Assembly: GCA_946894095.1 (NCBI GenBank)
Contig: OX335647.2
Location: 12,232,001-12,296,000, forward strand
DNA from: Incurvaria masculella
Lineage: Eukaryota > Arthropoda > Insecta > Lepidoptera > Incurvariidae
Direction: 5' to 3'
Length of the DNA: 64,000 bases
Shown in pieces: positions 32,721-45,449 of the stretch. The position numbers were made by a program, and so were the translations under genes. The notes beneath the pieces were generated by a model, which searched no databases, was not told the origin of the DNA, and worked only from the letters and a program-made list of their open reading frames with translations. Positions within the stretch are counted from its first letter, which is position 1. Each line of letters begins with the position of its first letter.

Positions 32721-34074
32721 TGGCCAAAATCACAGAAAAAAAGGCCAAAATCGACAATTAGAAAATCATAGCATACAACAAATTGAAAACGCTCCACGTG
32801 TCCACGCTCGGGACCATAAATTCAATCCGACAAAAAATGAAGATAATTATGGACTTATTTCCTAATTTTTTTTTCCTATGCCGAGCTTCGGGAGCATCAA
32901 ATCTATCCAGGGAGCTTACAACATTGCCTGTCTGGTCTGATTTCGTCGCCGACCTCCACTTCCTAAGTGTCTTGTTTAGAGAATGGTTAAATTAGTTCGG
33001 TCATTTATTTTAGTTTTACATTTTTTTGATGATGACCCAACATTATAAAGTTATAGGTCCTTTTATTAATTTTATTTCTCGAGATGTCTATGTAGGCTTT
33101 AATTGTACTTCCGTGTGCTCTTCCGCGGAATAGGACATAACATCAAACTTAACAAATCCGCAAATAAACGTTTGTATTATTCTTGAATCCCTGGCATATC
33201 TGTTAAGCACTTAAATAGGCTACAATTATACCGTTGAAGACCTCTAAATGATTTGTAACCGCAGAAAACATTGAACTGGACAATGTCTACCGCTTTAGGG
33301 ACTACGCGAGCCTACGACCGCGACCGAGGGGCAGTCAAGCGGAGCGCAAGACACGAGTCGCTAACCTGTCGCTTGCAGCGGGGTCGTCGTCGCCTCAGTC
33401 GCTTTGTCGTCGTGTTCATGGTTGTGTTGTCGTCTTTTTCCTTGTGTCGTTGTTGCAGGCTGTCGTTCTACCTGACCTGCCAGGAGCAGCCGCGACGTGG
33501 CAGACTTTCACATTTTCTTGTATTCTTTTAAAACAAAAAAAAACCGTATTTTTTTTAAGATATACATTTCGGAAGTGTAATAAAGGGTATTGTAACTAAT
33601 TGAGAAAATAATAGAAGAAGACAGAAAAGTAGTAGCCAATCTTTTTTCGATCCAAAGAAATTGTAAACAAATCTCATGACGACAGGAACATTATTTTATG
33701 CATGCTTGTAAGCCTAGCACAACATCAAAAGTATGCGCATAACAAAATATTGCTGTTGAATGAAGGAGAGAGAGGATGATCTCAGTCATCAATATCCAAC
33801 AAGACGTTGAGATAACAATAACAGACTATCGGGTTGAGTTCATTCGAGGTCGTGACGTAACGCGTATTATTCCTCAGACGTGAAAACAAGGCGTTTCATT
33901 TTCGAGTGAAAGATTGAAAGTTTCCAATGTTTGTAGAAAAAAATCGGCCATGTGCGAGGTGATCTTACACAGAGAGGATCCGTAACAAAAGTTATCAACC
34001 GTAAACTCTCAAAAGTCTACTTAACTAGAAATATCGTTATAATTTTCCCGCAATGTTTAAAAAACTCTATTATT

Positions 34075-34386
34075 TTTAGGGTTCCGTACCCAAAGGGTGA
34101 AAACGGAACCCTATTACTAAGCCTCCGCTGTCCGTCCGTCCGTCCGTCCGTCCGTCCGTCCGTCCGTCCGTCCGTCCGTCCGTCCGTCCGTCCGTCCGTC
34201 CGTCCGTCCGTCCGTCCGTCTGTCCGTCTGTCACAGGGCTGTATCTCAGTAACCGTAACAGGTAGACAGCTGAAATTTTCACAGAGTGTGTATTTATTTT
34301 GCCGCTATAACAACAAATAGGTAAGATTAAAAAATAATTAAAATTAAAGGGGGCTCCCATACAAAAAACGTGATTTTTTTGTTTTA
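34075..34386 (+). repeat. MITE-like family B with expanded TCCG microsatellite
   Basis: A family B copy from 'agggttccgtacccaaaggg' to 'acgtgatttttttgtttta', lacking the 3' tail. The internal tccg run is expanded to about 25 units (34129-34225), against 2-6 units in the other copies. Confidence 0.85.
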
Positions 34387-34439
34387 GAGAAATAGCTTTA
34401 GAGGAAACATAATTCCTACACAATATACAACAAATACAC

Positions 34440-34830
34440 ACTATACTTAAACCTAAATATATAACTTATATAACTGTACATAAATACAAGTACATAGATA
34501 TCAATAAATAAATACTAAATACTACATATATATTTTATAAAAACAAAAGATGATACTTAATACAATATAATTAAAAGGAAAAAAAAATATTGGCAAAAGA
34601 AATAAAAAATAAAAATAGATTCTGACAAACTTAAAGAAGTATGAGGGAGAAAATTAAAGAAATCATAAAGACAGAAAATAAGCTTTAAGATCTTTTTTAA
34701 AAACATTAATAGAGGGGGAATTTCGTAAATGGGGAGGTAGCTGATTCCTTAGCTGAATAATGGTGGGGTTTAGACCCAATCGTTTATCACTTGGGTGTTC
34801 AATTCTGGGAAATTATTCTCGAGATCAATA
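34440..34830 (-). pseudogene. LINE 3' end (CR1/Jockey-like)
   Basis: On the - strand it reads RNQLPPHLRNSPSINVFKKD then LKAYFLSL, the same C-terminal wording as WNQLPPPVRNSPSTRSKKIL at 13770-14512. An AT-rich 3' UTR follows. Severely 5'-truncated. Confidence 0.6.
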
Positions 34831-35267
34831 CAAATAATATCGTTAGTTGCCATTTACCTTTTCATACCAACCAATTAATAAAACAAATAAGCACACTAAC
34901 AGGGTATTCTATCAATTGATTGCCGAAGTAACGGCAGTGAGTTAAACCCGAGGTTAAACCCTGCATAGACAGCGAAAAGCCCATAATTTAGGAGCTTAGC
35001 CTGTATTATGTTCTAATTCGAATGTGTAGAGTGCATCGATATACGGTAAAGTCGTTAGTAGAGCGTTGGCGTATCATCATAGCGCCTCGCCATCAGAGGC
35101 GACATTTGAATTTCGAATTTGATTTTTTGTGACGTGAAAACGTCTAATAGCTCGTTTAATATAGTTGGACTCGGTGTAAACTTCTTGTTTTACAAAATAC
35201 CGCCAGATTTAAATCGCTAATAAGTACGAGACTAATATAATGCGTTAACAACGGTTGAGCCATAGCC

Positions 35268-35321
35268 TGCTGGATTGTTTTGTGTTTGTGTGTGCACACA
35301 ACACACAAAACAATACAGCAG
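35268..35321. repeat. Loop-less palindrome, 54 bp
   Basis: Starts ctgctggattgttttgtgtt and ends aacacacaaaacaatacagcag in mirror, centred on tgtgtgcacaca. It has only a couple of mismatches and practically no loop, so it is a cruciform-type palindrome. Confidence 0.7.
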
Positions 35322-35374
35322 TTTGAATAAGAGTTGTGTTAAAAACGCTTTAGCTTATATTTAGTTAGGTGTCA

Positions 35375-35640
35375 TCTATACCAATAATAAATCTGTAAGG
35401 GGTGTTCATGGAGTAAGTTGCTTTGTTTTCTAAGATACTTCGTTTGTAGACTTTATGTATGATACTAAGACTAAATTGATGATTTTTAGAAATCAGTTCT
35501 GTATGTATGTATTTATGTTCCTCCATAACTCTTAAACCGATCATCTGAATGCGATGAAACTTACTACACGTATATGTAAATGCACGGGACACAGGATAGG
35601 CTATATATAATTCAGTTGCAGTGGCTTGGGGGGTAATCAC
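35375..35640 (+). repeat. Helitron-like or RTE-like family F fragment
   Basis: It starts TCTATACCAATAATAAATCT after an A and includes 'catggagtaagttgctttgt', 'aactcttaaaccgatcat' and 'cgggacacaggataggctat'. The same sequence is inverted at 58490-58772. Its 3' limit is uncertain. Confidence 0.5.
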
Positions 35641-35859
35641 TATCTGCCTTTATTTCTTCGTTTACTTCTTCTAAGCCACGCAACAGACTTTTTAATACGG
35701 TTTTCATTAATATAAGGAGCGATCAACGAGCAAGGATTGCGTATGTAATTTTTAAATATTTAATATAAACCTTAAGAGAAAAATTAAAACTATGTACTTT
35801 AAAATTGTAGGTGTTAAAAAGGCCTACAGAAAGTTCCACGATATCATGTAGAGCGAACC

Positions 35860-36303
35860 ACTCGCCGGATTCACTTGCCTATTTTATCAACGTATAGCAA
35901 CTCTGGGCGCAGTCAGATTCCGGATGGGTTACCGTTTTCGATGTTGAAGGTGTCTGTGGTTCGTATTCCTCATAAAACTTTGGAAAAGTAAGGAAGGTGG
36001 TAGGATTAATCCCGCCTTTGTTGGTTTTGTATCAATTTCTATGTAGCAGTGCCAGTGCAGTAAGGGTCTGGCGGCACATGCTTTTAAAATTCGCTCCCAA
36101 ATGTTTACGAAGCTCTAAACGGGAATAGGTCGATGTTTATCATTAAGCCATGCCATATCGGTTCAAACTATTTTGATTAATTTTGGTAGATGGATACATA
36201 GTCCTTGACCAGCCTTTTGAGTTACTTTTTATCCAGGAAATAATTCAGACCGAAATCAATCCAACACGACATTGACCCGAGCGGAGCCGGGTACCACAGC
36301 TAG
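35860..36303 (+). mobile_element. Helitron-like element, 3' part
   Basis: Same family as 26577-27197. It ends 'gacccgagcggagccgggta', then 'ccacag' and CTAG before T, with the acccg/cgggt stem intact. The 5' end is missing or rearranged. Confidence 0.65.
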
Positions 36304-36389
36304 TTGTAAATCAATCGCAAAGTACTACTAGGATTAAAGTCAAGATAATTAAAAAGTTTTATATATTGAATCCATATTTCCAAAAAATT

Positions 36390-37530
36390 AATAATGGAAG
36401 CGACTTTATCCAGCAAATGCTGGATGAAGTTGCTGACGGATTCCTTAAACTAGTCAGAACTGGTGATGAATCACGTTAAAACTAAGGTGTAATGGACGAC
36501 TTGGAAGAGCAAAGGCCCAAAAAAGATCGCATCAAGTTCGATCGAGTCAAAGTTCTCATGAGTGTTTTCTTTGATTATAATAGGATTGTCGAATTCCTAC
36601 CACCAGGTCGCTCGATCAAAGCGGAGTATTTACCTTGAAGTTTTACCCTGTCTGATTGTGGCCATCCGTTAAGAAAGACGAGAATTGTGGAAGAACAACT
36701 CGTTCCAATTGTACCATGATAACGCGCTCGCTCACGGCTCGCGGCAAGTTCGCGACTTATTTCCAAAAAGCAGACCTCAACGCTCGACATTTTTTTAATC
36801 CCAAAGATGAATAGAACTTTTAAAAAATAAACAAATAAATAAGTAAAAATAATTGCCATTGTTGTAGTTACGATTATTGTTATTTTTTTAGTCGGCGTCA
36901 GCCGGGCACGCGCTGCGCCAATCAAGAGAACCTTGGCTAACTTGGCTGACACCGACTCAAAAAATAACAATAATCCTAACTACAAAAATGGCAATTATTT
37001 TTTACTTTTTAGTGCTTTTTCTTTTAAGTCGGTTATTTTTTTGTAATTTTTTTAATTTGTTTATTTTTAGTGAATCTGAAGTACACTTACTAATTTGTGC
37101 ACATCCTTTTCAACAAAAAAAGAATCACCGATATCGGTTAGCGTTATATTGAGTTATTCGTCCATTTGTCGTGCACATCTTAATACAAATTTAAGACTGA
37201 TATGATTTTCTCATGGATATCATTGTCAGAACTTAACCAAATTAAAATGGGACCACTTGGGCGGGAAGCACTAGCTTTCATTTAAAAAAAAAATCATCAA
37301 AATCGGTTCTCCCAGGCAAAAGTTATGAGGTAACAAACATAACCTCCTCCTTTTTTGAAGTCGGTTAAAAAGACAACATATTGAGACATACAAATGCGAT
37401 GAAGACCAAATGGCTAAAGGAAATTAAGGTTATATCACAAAAGTGAATTCCAGAAATGCTTTGAAGATTGGAAAAGACGCTTGCAGAATTGCATTATATC
37501 CGACGGAAATTACGGACAATCCCTTAAAAA
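36390..37530 (+). pseudogene. Mariner transposase relic (second, older lineage)
   Basis: Pieces in order: FIQQMLDEVADGFLKLVRTG then DES (first catalytic Asp, about 36455), RPKKDRIKFDRVKVLMSVFF with PPGRSIKAEYL, YHDNALAHGSR (second Asp, about 36710), and after a 600-bp interruption the C-terminal FQKCFEDWKRRLQNCIISDG in shifted frame (about 37445-37510). Stops and frameshifts throughout. The wording (GDES, EEQRPKK) is that of the mosquito/mauritiana-type mariners, not that of the young copies at 9336 and 44177. The interruption contains the hairpin at 36842-37006. Confidence 0.7.
36842..37006. repeat. Hairpin element inside the mariner relic
   Basis: Arms of about 60 bp: 'aaataattgccattgttgta' through 'agtcggcgtcagcc' at the left, mirrored by 'ggctgacaccgact' through 'aatggcaattatttttt' at the right, around a 40-bp centre. 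Next to it lies a common 'aagtcggtta' repeat. It is a MITE-like insertion. Confidence 0.7.
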
Positions 37531-38174
37531 TAGTTCGAAATCATATACTTAAAGATTTTTTATCTATAAATTCCGTGTATTTTTTTTCCAGCCTGCGTTA
37601 TCGGAATGTTACCCTAATTTGGTGTGAGCTGTATAATCATGCAGCTAACTTCTACTATGCCATTTTACTTAAATTGTTTAAACCACTTAAAATTGAAATC
37701 CGACTCTTTTAAATTCTCCTTTAAAATTCCTCTTTTAAAATTGACTTTAGATTGGGGCGAGTTAAGTTAACAAAGAATTCAATAAGAGGTCGAGTTAAAC
37801 GTTGTAGCTACTAGACTATTAGTCGTTTTAGTCCATTCATTGGTTGTATTAACGCAATACTATATCGACAAAAGAACGGTTAACGTGAATGGACGTCCGG
37901 AACGCGAGGGTCGCGGGCAACGTATTCGATATGAATGGGGACCACTCGTATGCAGAGTAGGTAACCTAGTAGGTGTACAGTAAATGATGACGCCGCCAAT
38001 GTCACCCGCTTTGGGCTGTATGGATTCCGGAACTTAAATATAAGTGGTCCCTCTGCTTTTATTCACGCGCATGTCGTAAGAGGCGACTATAAGTAATTTC
38101 CCTCTCGGTTCGGATTTCGCGATAAACTGTAGGTCCGCCTTCTTTACTCATTGTTTACTCATTTACTGTTGTTC

Positions 38175-38375
38175 TTTAATCAGGTGGCAGTAATAATCCC
38201 TTGCCATTTCATTGAATCAATGATGGTCGAAAGAAAAGTGTCCATGGTTTTGATCGAGTTCAAAAAAAATAATGTAATGGAAACTAGGTGCAATGACAGG
38301 ATTGCACTTAGTTTCCATGTGATGCTTTAGGCTACTATGCCAGTAAGTACGGTATGGTATAAGTCATCAAGTGTA
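38175..38375 (+). repeat. SINE family A, diverged copy
   Basis: It contains 'tcaggtggcagtaataatcc', 'gaatcaatgatggtcg' and 'tagtttccatgtgatgcttt', with a tail 'cataaaaataatg'. A short inverted repeat (actaggtgcaatgacag / gcacttagttt) lies in the middle. Diverged but collinear. Confidence 0.5.
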
Positions 38376-41300
38376 CATAAAAATAATGACTGAAACTGAT
38401 TGAGAAGTTCGCCTCCTGGAATATATGTCAGCATTTTCTGGGCATATTCGAAGGCGCACAAGCGGTGCCCGGTGTTGTCATCACCTGTGGTGGGCCCCGG
38501 GGCGTCTACGCGTCTAGACATCCATAGATGTCCTTATAGCAATTAAATAGTTTCTCTGATTTATTTTGTTTGTTTGGACTTCATTGTATTAACAGATAGT
38601 AGGAAATAAATATAATGTAATCGCAATGTAACTGAACTAGGATTAAAATCAGCTTTAACTTTACCCGTCTAAAAATCAACAGTCCACTGCTCTCTGCAGC
38701 ACAGTCTACTACATACTAGTACAGGGGACTGTATTCACCATGTAGGTACATTATTAGTCAATAAATGTTTTTTACTTTTTAGATTCGATCGAACATTTTA
38801 ATCATATGGATTCGGTTCCTCCCAAAATATCCATTCCAAGCGAACGCTCATGTTCGTTTTCTAGGAACGGATTACTTACCATCCAAAATGGTTGCAATGT
38901 TGGTAAATTGTGGGACGCTTCATTTGTGCGTGCTTTACTGCATTAATCAAGCCGCTTGGAGCTGGGTCCGGCCAGTTTCGCAATATTGCGTGCGTCACGT
39001 AATAATAAATAATCTAATTTGCCTGCGAGGGTCTTACCTACGGCCGCCCAATATTAAACAAGCCACCGCGGCGTACCCCACGTAGGAACTATTAGGTAAT
39101 CAGTGACGTCAATTTAGGCCCCTAATCCCTTTATAAGACGAGCTTCGAAAATTTAAGCTAGTTTTGCATCTGTTGTCACTTTTAAGCTGAACTTAATATT
39201 TTATGACGCTGAACGTTTAAGTGTTTAGTTAGCTTGGTGGTTGTTTTATAGTAACTATAGGTACTTCGGTGCGGTTTATTTCAATGTAAGATTTCATTAA
39301 AACGATCTCGTTAATCTTGATGCGTCCTCTGGATGAAGTCGCAATATAAGGACCTTCTCAAGTTTCAATGATCCATAAATACTCGTATAGCAGGTACAAT
39401 AGCATTTAGGGGAAAATAAAGCGAATTTTCCAACACATTTTTTTTCATATATTTTTCACCTAGTCTAATAAAAGACACTGCCGATTTTACTATGGGCCAG
39501 AAGTCAACCAAACGTATTTTCATTCTTTACATGTTTACATACAATAAATAATATTATTTACTTTACTTTCACAGCAGGAATTACCCGTCAGACACTTTTT
39601 TTAATGCATATTTGAGGTTAGTCTTGTAAAATGTTAATTTTCTTTGTGTCTTACTTCACTCGGAAAGGCAAGGACTTTTAGCAAAGAACCGTAAATAATA
39701 TTTTTATAATATGTGTGAAAAGGGCATTTTAGTTAAATTATAATTAAAATAGCAGTTTACGAAAAATTCAAAACGTGTATGTTTGTAGAGGAAGCGAAAT
39801 AAGTAAGCTATGATCGAACAGAATGGTCGTAAACCTTAAAATAAATTGATCTGGCTGATAACCTTTTCCTTCCGATCTAAAGGAAAAAAATATAGCGATC
39901 GGAGCGCCAGTCGGTTTTCCGTAAACTATTGAACACCTACTGACCGATCTTTACCTTGATACATACAAACAATCTGTCATGATGACGCCATGTTGCGATT
40001 GGAGCTGTCAGATATTGTTATAGAAAATAGACCAAAACGTATAATGATAAAATATTTTATTAGTAACATAATTCATTTTACTATGCACGGAATGTATTTA
40101 GTTTAGATTTTTATTGTAGATTAACGACTGTGAGATTAATCATTTAGCTGAAATCGCAAGATAGGATTAAAATGTCGTTACCTATTACAGCGAAAATGCG
40201 CAACATCTGACAACACCGAGAACAACATATTGTGAACTTTTTAAAAACAATAATCCTTGTCCGCTGGGACTTTCATTAATTAGTAATTGAAAAACATTCT
40301 TTTTAATTTAAAAGTTCAATCACATGTTTGCCGATTAATGCGATTTTCATTTCGGCAATGTCGTTTGGTTTTTTGTGAAGGCATGGATTGCACCGAATTG
40401 TTAAGAATGCATGCAATGACCTTTACTTTATGACCCGGCAACATTTAACTATATTGTATCAACCCCGGCTTAGCCCCACCCAACTCGGAATGATAAATAT
40501 AATTGTGCATGAACGGGGCGAGGACTGAACCCATGGCATGAGAAGCAAGACCCCGCGCACCTAAACAACGAACCACTTATGTACTAAATTTTATAGTTAA
40601 ACGAATACTAGGTTAAACAAATTCGAAAACCAATTGTATTACAATTGGTTTTTCCTTTCTAACAAAAAAAGTAAGGCCAGCCGCTCATGCCAGGTGATTC
40701 TTGAAAGGTGTAAATTATAATTTGTGTCTGATTAAAACGTAGGACAGCAATCAATCTAACTATTAATTACTTGTTATTGCAATTAAGGTTTGCATGCGAA
40801 TATTTTTCAGCAAGAGTTAAAGACAAGAAAAGAAACAAAAGAAAAGTTAAGAGAAACCATACAGTCGAGAGCTCCCTTATAACCCGACCTGCAGCAACGA
40901 GATGCCCAGCCTGCCGCTAGCTCATAGCGGCCACCAATGACCGGCAGTGCTTAATGCCTGCCCAGAAGAAGCCCGGGAAAAAGGGGCAACCCTAAGGCCC
41001 GCACCTGCACCAACTGCTGAGATGCAGAAGACCCCACTACTACATGTGACAGTTGACCATTTAATCACTATTTATTATTAATTTTCTACCGAATGACGCG
41101 GGCGCAGCTTTCGAGAGTTGAGCGGTGGCGTGGTGCGTCGTGCACCCTGCACACCATGCCCTGCACGGACTGCACAAAATGGCCGCAGACTCAGCAATAC
41201 GAGTTGGTACGCACTCTGTCAGGCGCCAACTGATTTGGGTGTCGTAAGTGAATTTTCCCTACCCGAGCAGAATTGTGAAGCCAGAGAGCCATGGGTGGCG

Positions 41301-42139
41301 GGGGGTGCGCGGGGTGGGTGAGGCGGCCGTAGGACTCGAAAGCGACGACGGCGGATAAATTGGTTACGTGACAGACGTTTTCCCGCACGGAGGGAGGGGT
41401 ACCTGCACAGATTAGATTCTGGTCGGATCGTTCACATAGCTATCGGCTGGTCGCCTTTGACTGTATATGGGTACCCGAGTTAACGGATTTATTTGTTTAT
41501 TTCTTTCATCTTTGTCCGATGTCCGAGCATCGTTTCGTATCTTTGTTAAAGGGGTTTCGAACATGTCCAGCCCATAAAGCTTCTTGAATAGAACACACAC
41601 AAATAAAGGACTTTGAGCATTGACTTATATCATCGACTTTGAGACACCAATTGATTATAATTGGTCGGTTAGTTAGTTGTTCGTTTTTGAGGTCAAATCA
41701 TTTTCAGAATTCCAAGTTGCCAGCTAGGCATCGACTTTTTTAGTTTTGATTGACTGAAGATACATATTATAAATGGACGAAGACGTAAATTTCTTCATAA
41801 CTAACCATTCCCTTAACTCAGATGGTTTGTGTTGCTCTATAAAAATTCTAAGATACCATAGAAATTTTACCATTTAACTTACAGATGGTCACTTTTTTAA
41901 AGTATGTCCATTGCTAATAATATTAAAAACTGAAATGAATGAATAATCATTTAGTAGCGTAAACCTAGCGCCCTAAATTCAACGGCGCCTAATAACGAAT
42001 TCCTAATAAAATAATAATAATATTAATGAACATTTCTGGCCATTTGATGGACCTAACGACTCGGCCAAAAACGATTAAAAATCTCTAGTAAAATATTATC
42101 CAACGTTACTACTGTAAACCTCGCTGTAAACCTGACGTT
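38376..42139. other. Long stretch without a recognised gene
   Basis: No supported exon or complete element. 40500-40565 resembles an inverted SINE head (a 'gactgaacccat' B-box-like word). 40850-41400 is GC-richer (Pro/Arg-type open frames in several phases, none convincing). The rest is AT-rich. Confidence 0.4.
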
Positions 42140-42290
42140 AACTTCTAGCAGTCGTATTCAGAGAGCACCTGTCAAAACTTAGTACGAGAAAACCGGTTTA
42201 GTCCGGTGGATTAAAGTTAGTCTGCCCACTCTGAATACAACCTGATACATTCGCGTACTAAGTTTTGACAGGCTCTGAAAACGCCTGTAG
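42140..42290. repeat. Palindromic MITE family D
   Basis: gtattcagag at 42162 and ctctgaatac near 42230 form the same inverted pair as at 6155-6282. A second inverted pair, ctgtcaaaacttagtacg and cgtactaagttttgacag, lies around it. Confidence 0.6.
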
Positions 42291-42760
42291 GAGTTCTAGT
42301 AGCGAAATTAACTTGACAAAAAAATTAAAACATTGTCTTTTATACATTGTTAGTTATAAGTAATTTACAACCCTCCCAAACCTCAGGGGGTTGCTGTTTC
42401 TTTTATTATTTGTTCTTTGTTTTAATCTGTTCGATCAAAGAATTGTTTGGCAGTAGCATTTAGGTCTAAGTGTGTATTTCATAAATATGGACGGATTTTT
42501 TTTGTATGTAAACCAGTGAAGTTTCTTTGCGGGTTCTTCTTTACCGAGCTGATCTGATCGAATCCGCGGACCTATAAGTTTGTGAGGTCTAGTTTGACAA
42601 ACAGAATGTTTAAATCATTTAAATTGAAAATTGTAATTCAATTGATGGTGAATTCATGGATATACATTTGGCAAATATCTTAGGTCGATATCAAAGTTTT
42701 GGACGCCAACTTTATGCAGCTAAAATATGACCTAAGTAGTTGAAAATCTCGTTCAATACT

Positions 42761-43002
42761 AAGGGCAAATTTTTCAATGGTCTAATACACAGTCAGATAG
42801 CTATTCGACGGATCTATTTATTTACGCCTATTCTTATCAATCCGTTTTATTAAGTTCATATTATTATTAGTAAAATTACAGTCCGATAATTGTGATGGAC
42901 GATATAATCTTCCGGTAATTGCTATCCTTCTTTTGACAAACATAAATTTGTAGGTACTATCAGTCCGATAAGTACTATCTGAGGATTGAAAAATCCGCCC
43001 TT
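42761..43002. mobile_element. Small MITE with inverted ends
   Basis: About 242 bp. Left end aagggcaaatttttcaatgg, right end the complement of aagggcggatttttcaatcc. No coding capacity. Flanks are T/A-rich and the target duplication is unclear. Confidence 0.65.
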
Positions 43003-44176
43003 ATTACTCTGGTTAATAGCCAATGCGATTCAATCAGAATTTTAAGAAATCCATTAAAACAAAACGACCAAGCATACAATCCGATTGTGTAACCATCACA
43101 GTTTGCCTATATCCATAACGTTTAATGAATTAGCATTCGTGGCATGTCGTTATTCACTCCGTAGATGAATACAGATAACAGAAATGCAGGATATTAGAGA
43201 AATGTCTCGGAAACAGCAGTCTCCCATCTCTCCGGCGCCGTCACCGCTCCCCGCACCACCGCCGCGCCCAGCCCCGCCGTCGCCCGCTGTACACTATAGA
43301 GCAGCTCGGTTGCCTTCTCTCAAATAATTGAGAAATTTGTGATGCAAATAAGCTCCGGCGGAGTCCCCGCAGTCGCTTGATTACATTCATATTGTCTTCG
43401 TTAAGTGGCTACAAAACTGAATTGTGCTACGCAGACAGGAGGCGATTCCAAATATAGGTAGGTATTGCATGACATATGGATACAACCAGAAGTGCATTTA
43501 TTCGTTTTAGGGAACAAAATACTTTTTAAATTTTTTGTTTTCTTAAGAAGCACTTTTATGCAAATATGATTATAATGGAATAATATAATAACAAAATTGG
43601 CATGAAACCGTTTTATAGTTTAGATTAATAAAAGTTGGTCCTTGTCATTTAAATTCAAGCCAAACTTTAGGGTACATTAAACTTAAGCGGTGTTTTATTA
43701 TTTTAATTATAATATAATGATTAATCGATCTAGAAGATCGCGGGGAGAGTCGCGAAAAATATTTAATTTCTTTGTATTTTGGTTATAGATTAATTAAGAT
43801 GAATCTAAACATGAGCGATTCTGGGGAGTTCGTCCTTAATTTCTTCAGAATTGGTCATATCCGTTGGGTTGATTGGAGTGTCGGTTAATTGAAAAGGAAA
43901 TTATTATTATTATTATTATTTCTATAAATATTTTTTATTTGGGTTCATCAACAAGAACACCACTCAAACATACATAGAAAATACAGATATAGGATAAAAG
44001 ACTGAGCGTATTCTTAATTATAGACGAACACAACATTCACTACAAATTGATACCTAACCTAGCACAATTCGAGCTAAAATTTCAAATGATACTAGCACAT
44101 AACAAGCAAAACACAATAATAGAACAAAAAGATAAAAGAAAAAACATTTAAAACGAATATTACATTTAACATAATA
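43003..44176. other. Spacer with low-complexity patches
   Basis: A GC-rich Pro/Ala-type patch at 43220-43300 resembles the GC-rich end of repeat C. A short ATT run at 43903-43921 is followed by an A/T-rich repeat tail. No gene seen. Confidence 0.4.
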
Positions 44177-45447
44177 GGTCGGGGAAAAAGTCTTTTCGCA
44201 TTATAGTATGTATGAACTTGTAATAAAATCTCTTTGGCTATACTATTTGTATCTGGCTGGTTTTGGTATCATTGAAAGTTTAAATTTTAAAGAACATAAT
44301 TCCAAATTCAAATTAGGAAAATGTGTGATTCTCATTTGTTTTTCGTACTGTCAAAATGAGTGAATCTAATGAAGAAATTCGATACATTTTAAAATTTTAC
44401 TACAAAAAAGGTAAAAATGCAACGCAAGCCGCGAAAAAAATTTGCGATGTTTATGGACCTAGTGCAGTGTCTGTGAGAGTAGCACACATTTGGTTTAAGC
44501 GTTTTCAATCCGGAAATTTTGATGTCAAAGATGCACGTCGCTCTGGTCGCCCTATTACGGATAAAATGGATGCCATTTTTGAAAAAGTGGAGCAAGATCG
44601 GCATTTCAGTAGTTACGACGTAGCTGAAGAACTAGGAATTGACCACAAAACAGTTTTGGCGCATTTGAAAAAAACTGGGTACACAAAAAAGCTCGATATT
44701 TGGGTACCTCACGAGCTCACTGAAAGAAACCTAATGAACCGTGTACTCATTTGTGATTCTTTATTACGACGTAATGAAACCGAACCATTTTTGAAGAAGC
44801 TGATAACTGGTGATGAAAAGTGGATCACGTACGACAAGAACGTGCGAAAAAGGTCGTGGTCAAAGGCCGGTCAAGCTTCACAGACTGTGGCGAAACCCGG
44901 GTTAACCCGCAACGCTGTGTGTGTGGTGGGATTGGAAGGGCATTATTCATTATGAGCTGTTACCACCAGGCAGGACCATCGATTCTGAACTCTACTGCGA
45001 ACAACTGATGAGATTAAAGCAAGAAGTTGAGAGAAAGCGGCCGGAATTAATCAACAGAAGGGGTGTGGTTTTTCATCATGATAACGCTAGACCTCACACA
45101 TCTTTAGCCACTCAGCAAAAACTAAGAGAGTTTGGCTGGGAGGTGTTAATGCATCCGCCGTATAGTCCTGACCTTGCACCTTCAGATTTCCACCTGTTTA
45201 GGTCTCTTCAGAATTCTTTAGGCAGTGTCAGGTTAACATCACGAGAGGACTGCCAAAACCACTTGTCGCGGTATATTGATCAGAAGTCCCAATATTTCTA
45301 TAGCAATGGGATCATGTCCCTACCTACAAGATGGCAAAAAGTTATCGAACAAATTGGTACCTACATACTTTAGTTAAATGTAAATAAACCATATCAAAAA
45401 AATTTTTGAATTTTCTTAAAAAATGCGAAGAAACTTTTTCCCCAACC
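44177..45447 (+). mobile_element. Mariner element, copy 2
   Basis: 1271 bp flanked by TA (44175-44176, 45448-45449), with the same terminal repeats as copy 1 but in opposite orientation in the window. The total length is 8 bp less than copy 1, exactly accounted for by one 8-bp deletion in the gene. Otherwise the copies appear collinear. Confidence 0.92.
44356..45373 (+). pseudogene. Mariner transposase, frameshifted
   Basis: It begins MSESNEEIRY and is almost the same protein as copy 1 (differences seen: A for S at KN_TQ, H for Q, F for I, D for H before IW, W for C after GDEK, I for N near the C-terminus). After LTRN, at 44913/44914, 8 bases (aaggtgtt in copy 1) are absent, so the frame shifts between the first and second catalytic aspartates. 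The second half continues in another frame from about 44921 and keeps HHDNARPH and LAPSD. It keeps the family-typical Trp that copy 1 lacks, but cannot make a full protein. Confidence 0.92.
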
Positions 45448-45449
45448 TA

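Noticed and set aside
33271..33531. 86-codon frame with Arg-rich and hydrophobic parts
   Set aside because: No signal for a start context, splice sites or a known family; probably chance.
41118..41400. GC-rich open frames on both strands
   Set aside because: No domain, splice structure or known motif; the frames are short and compete with one another.
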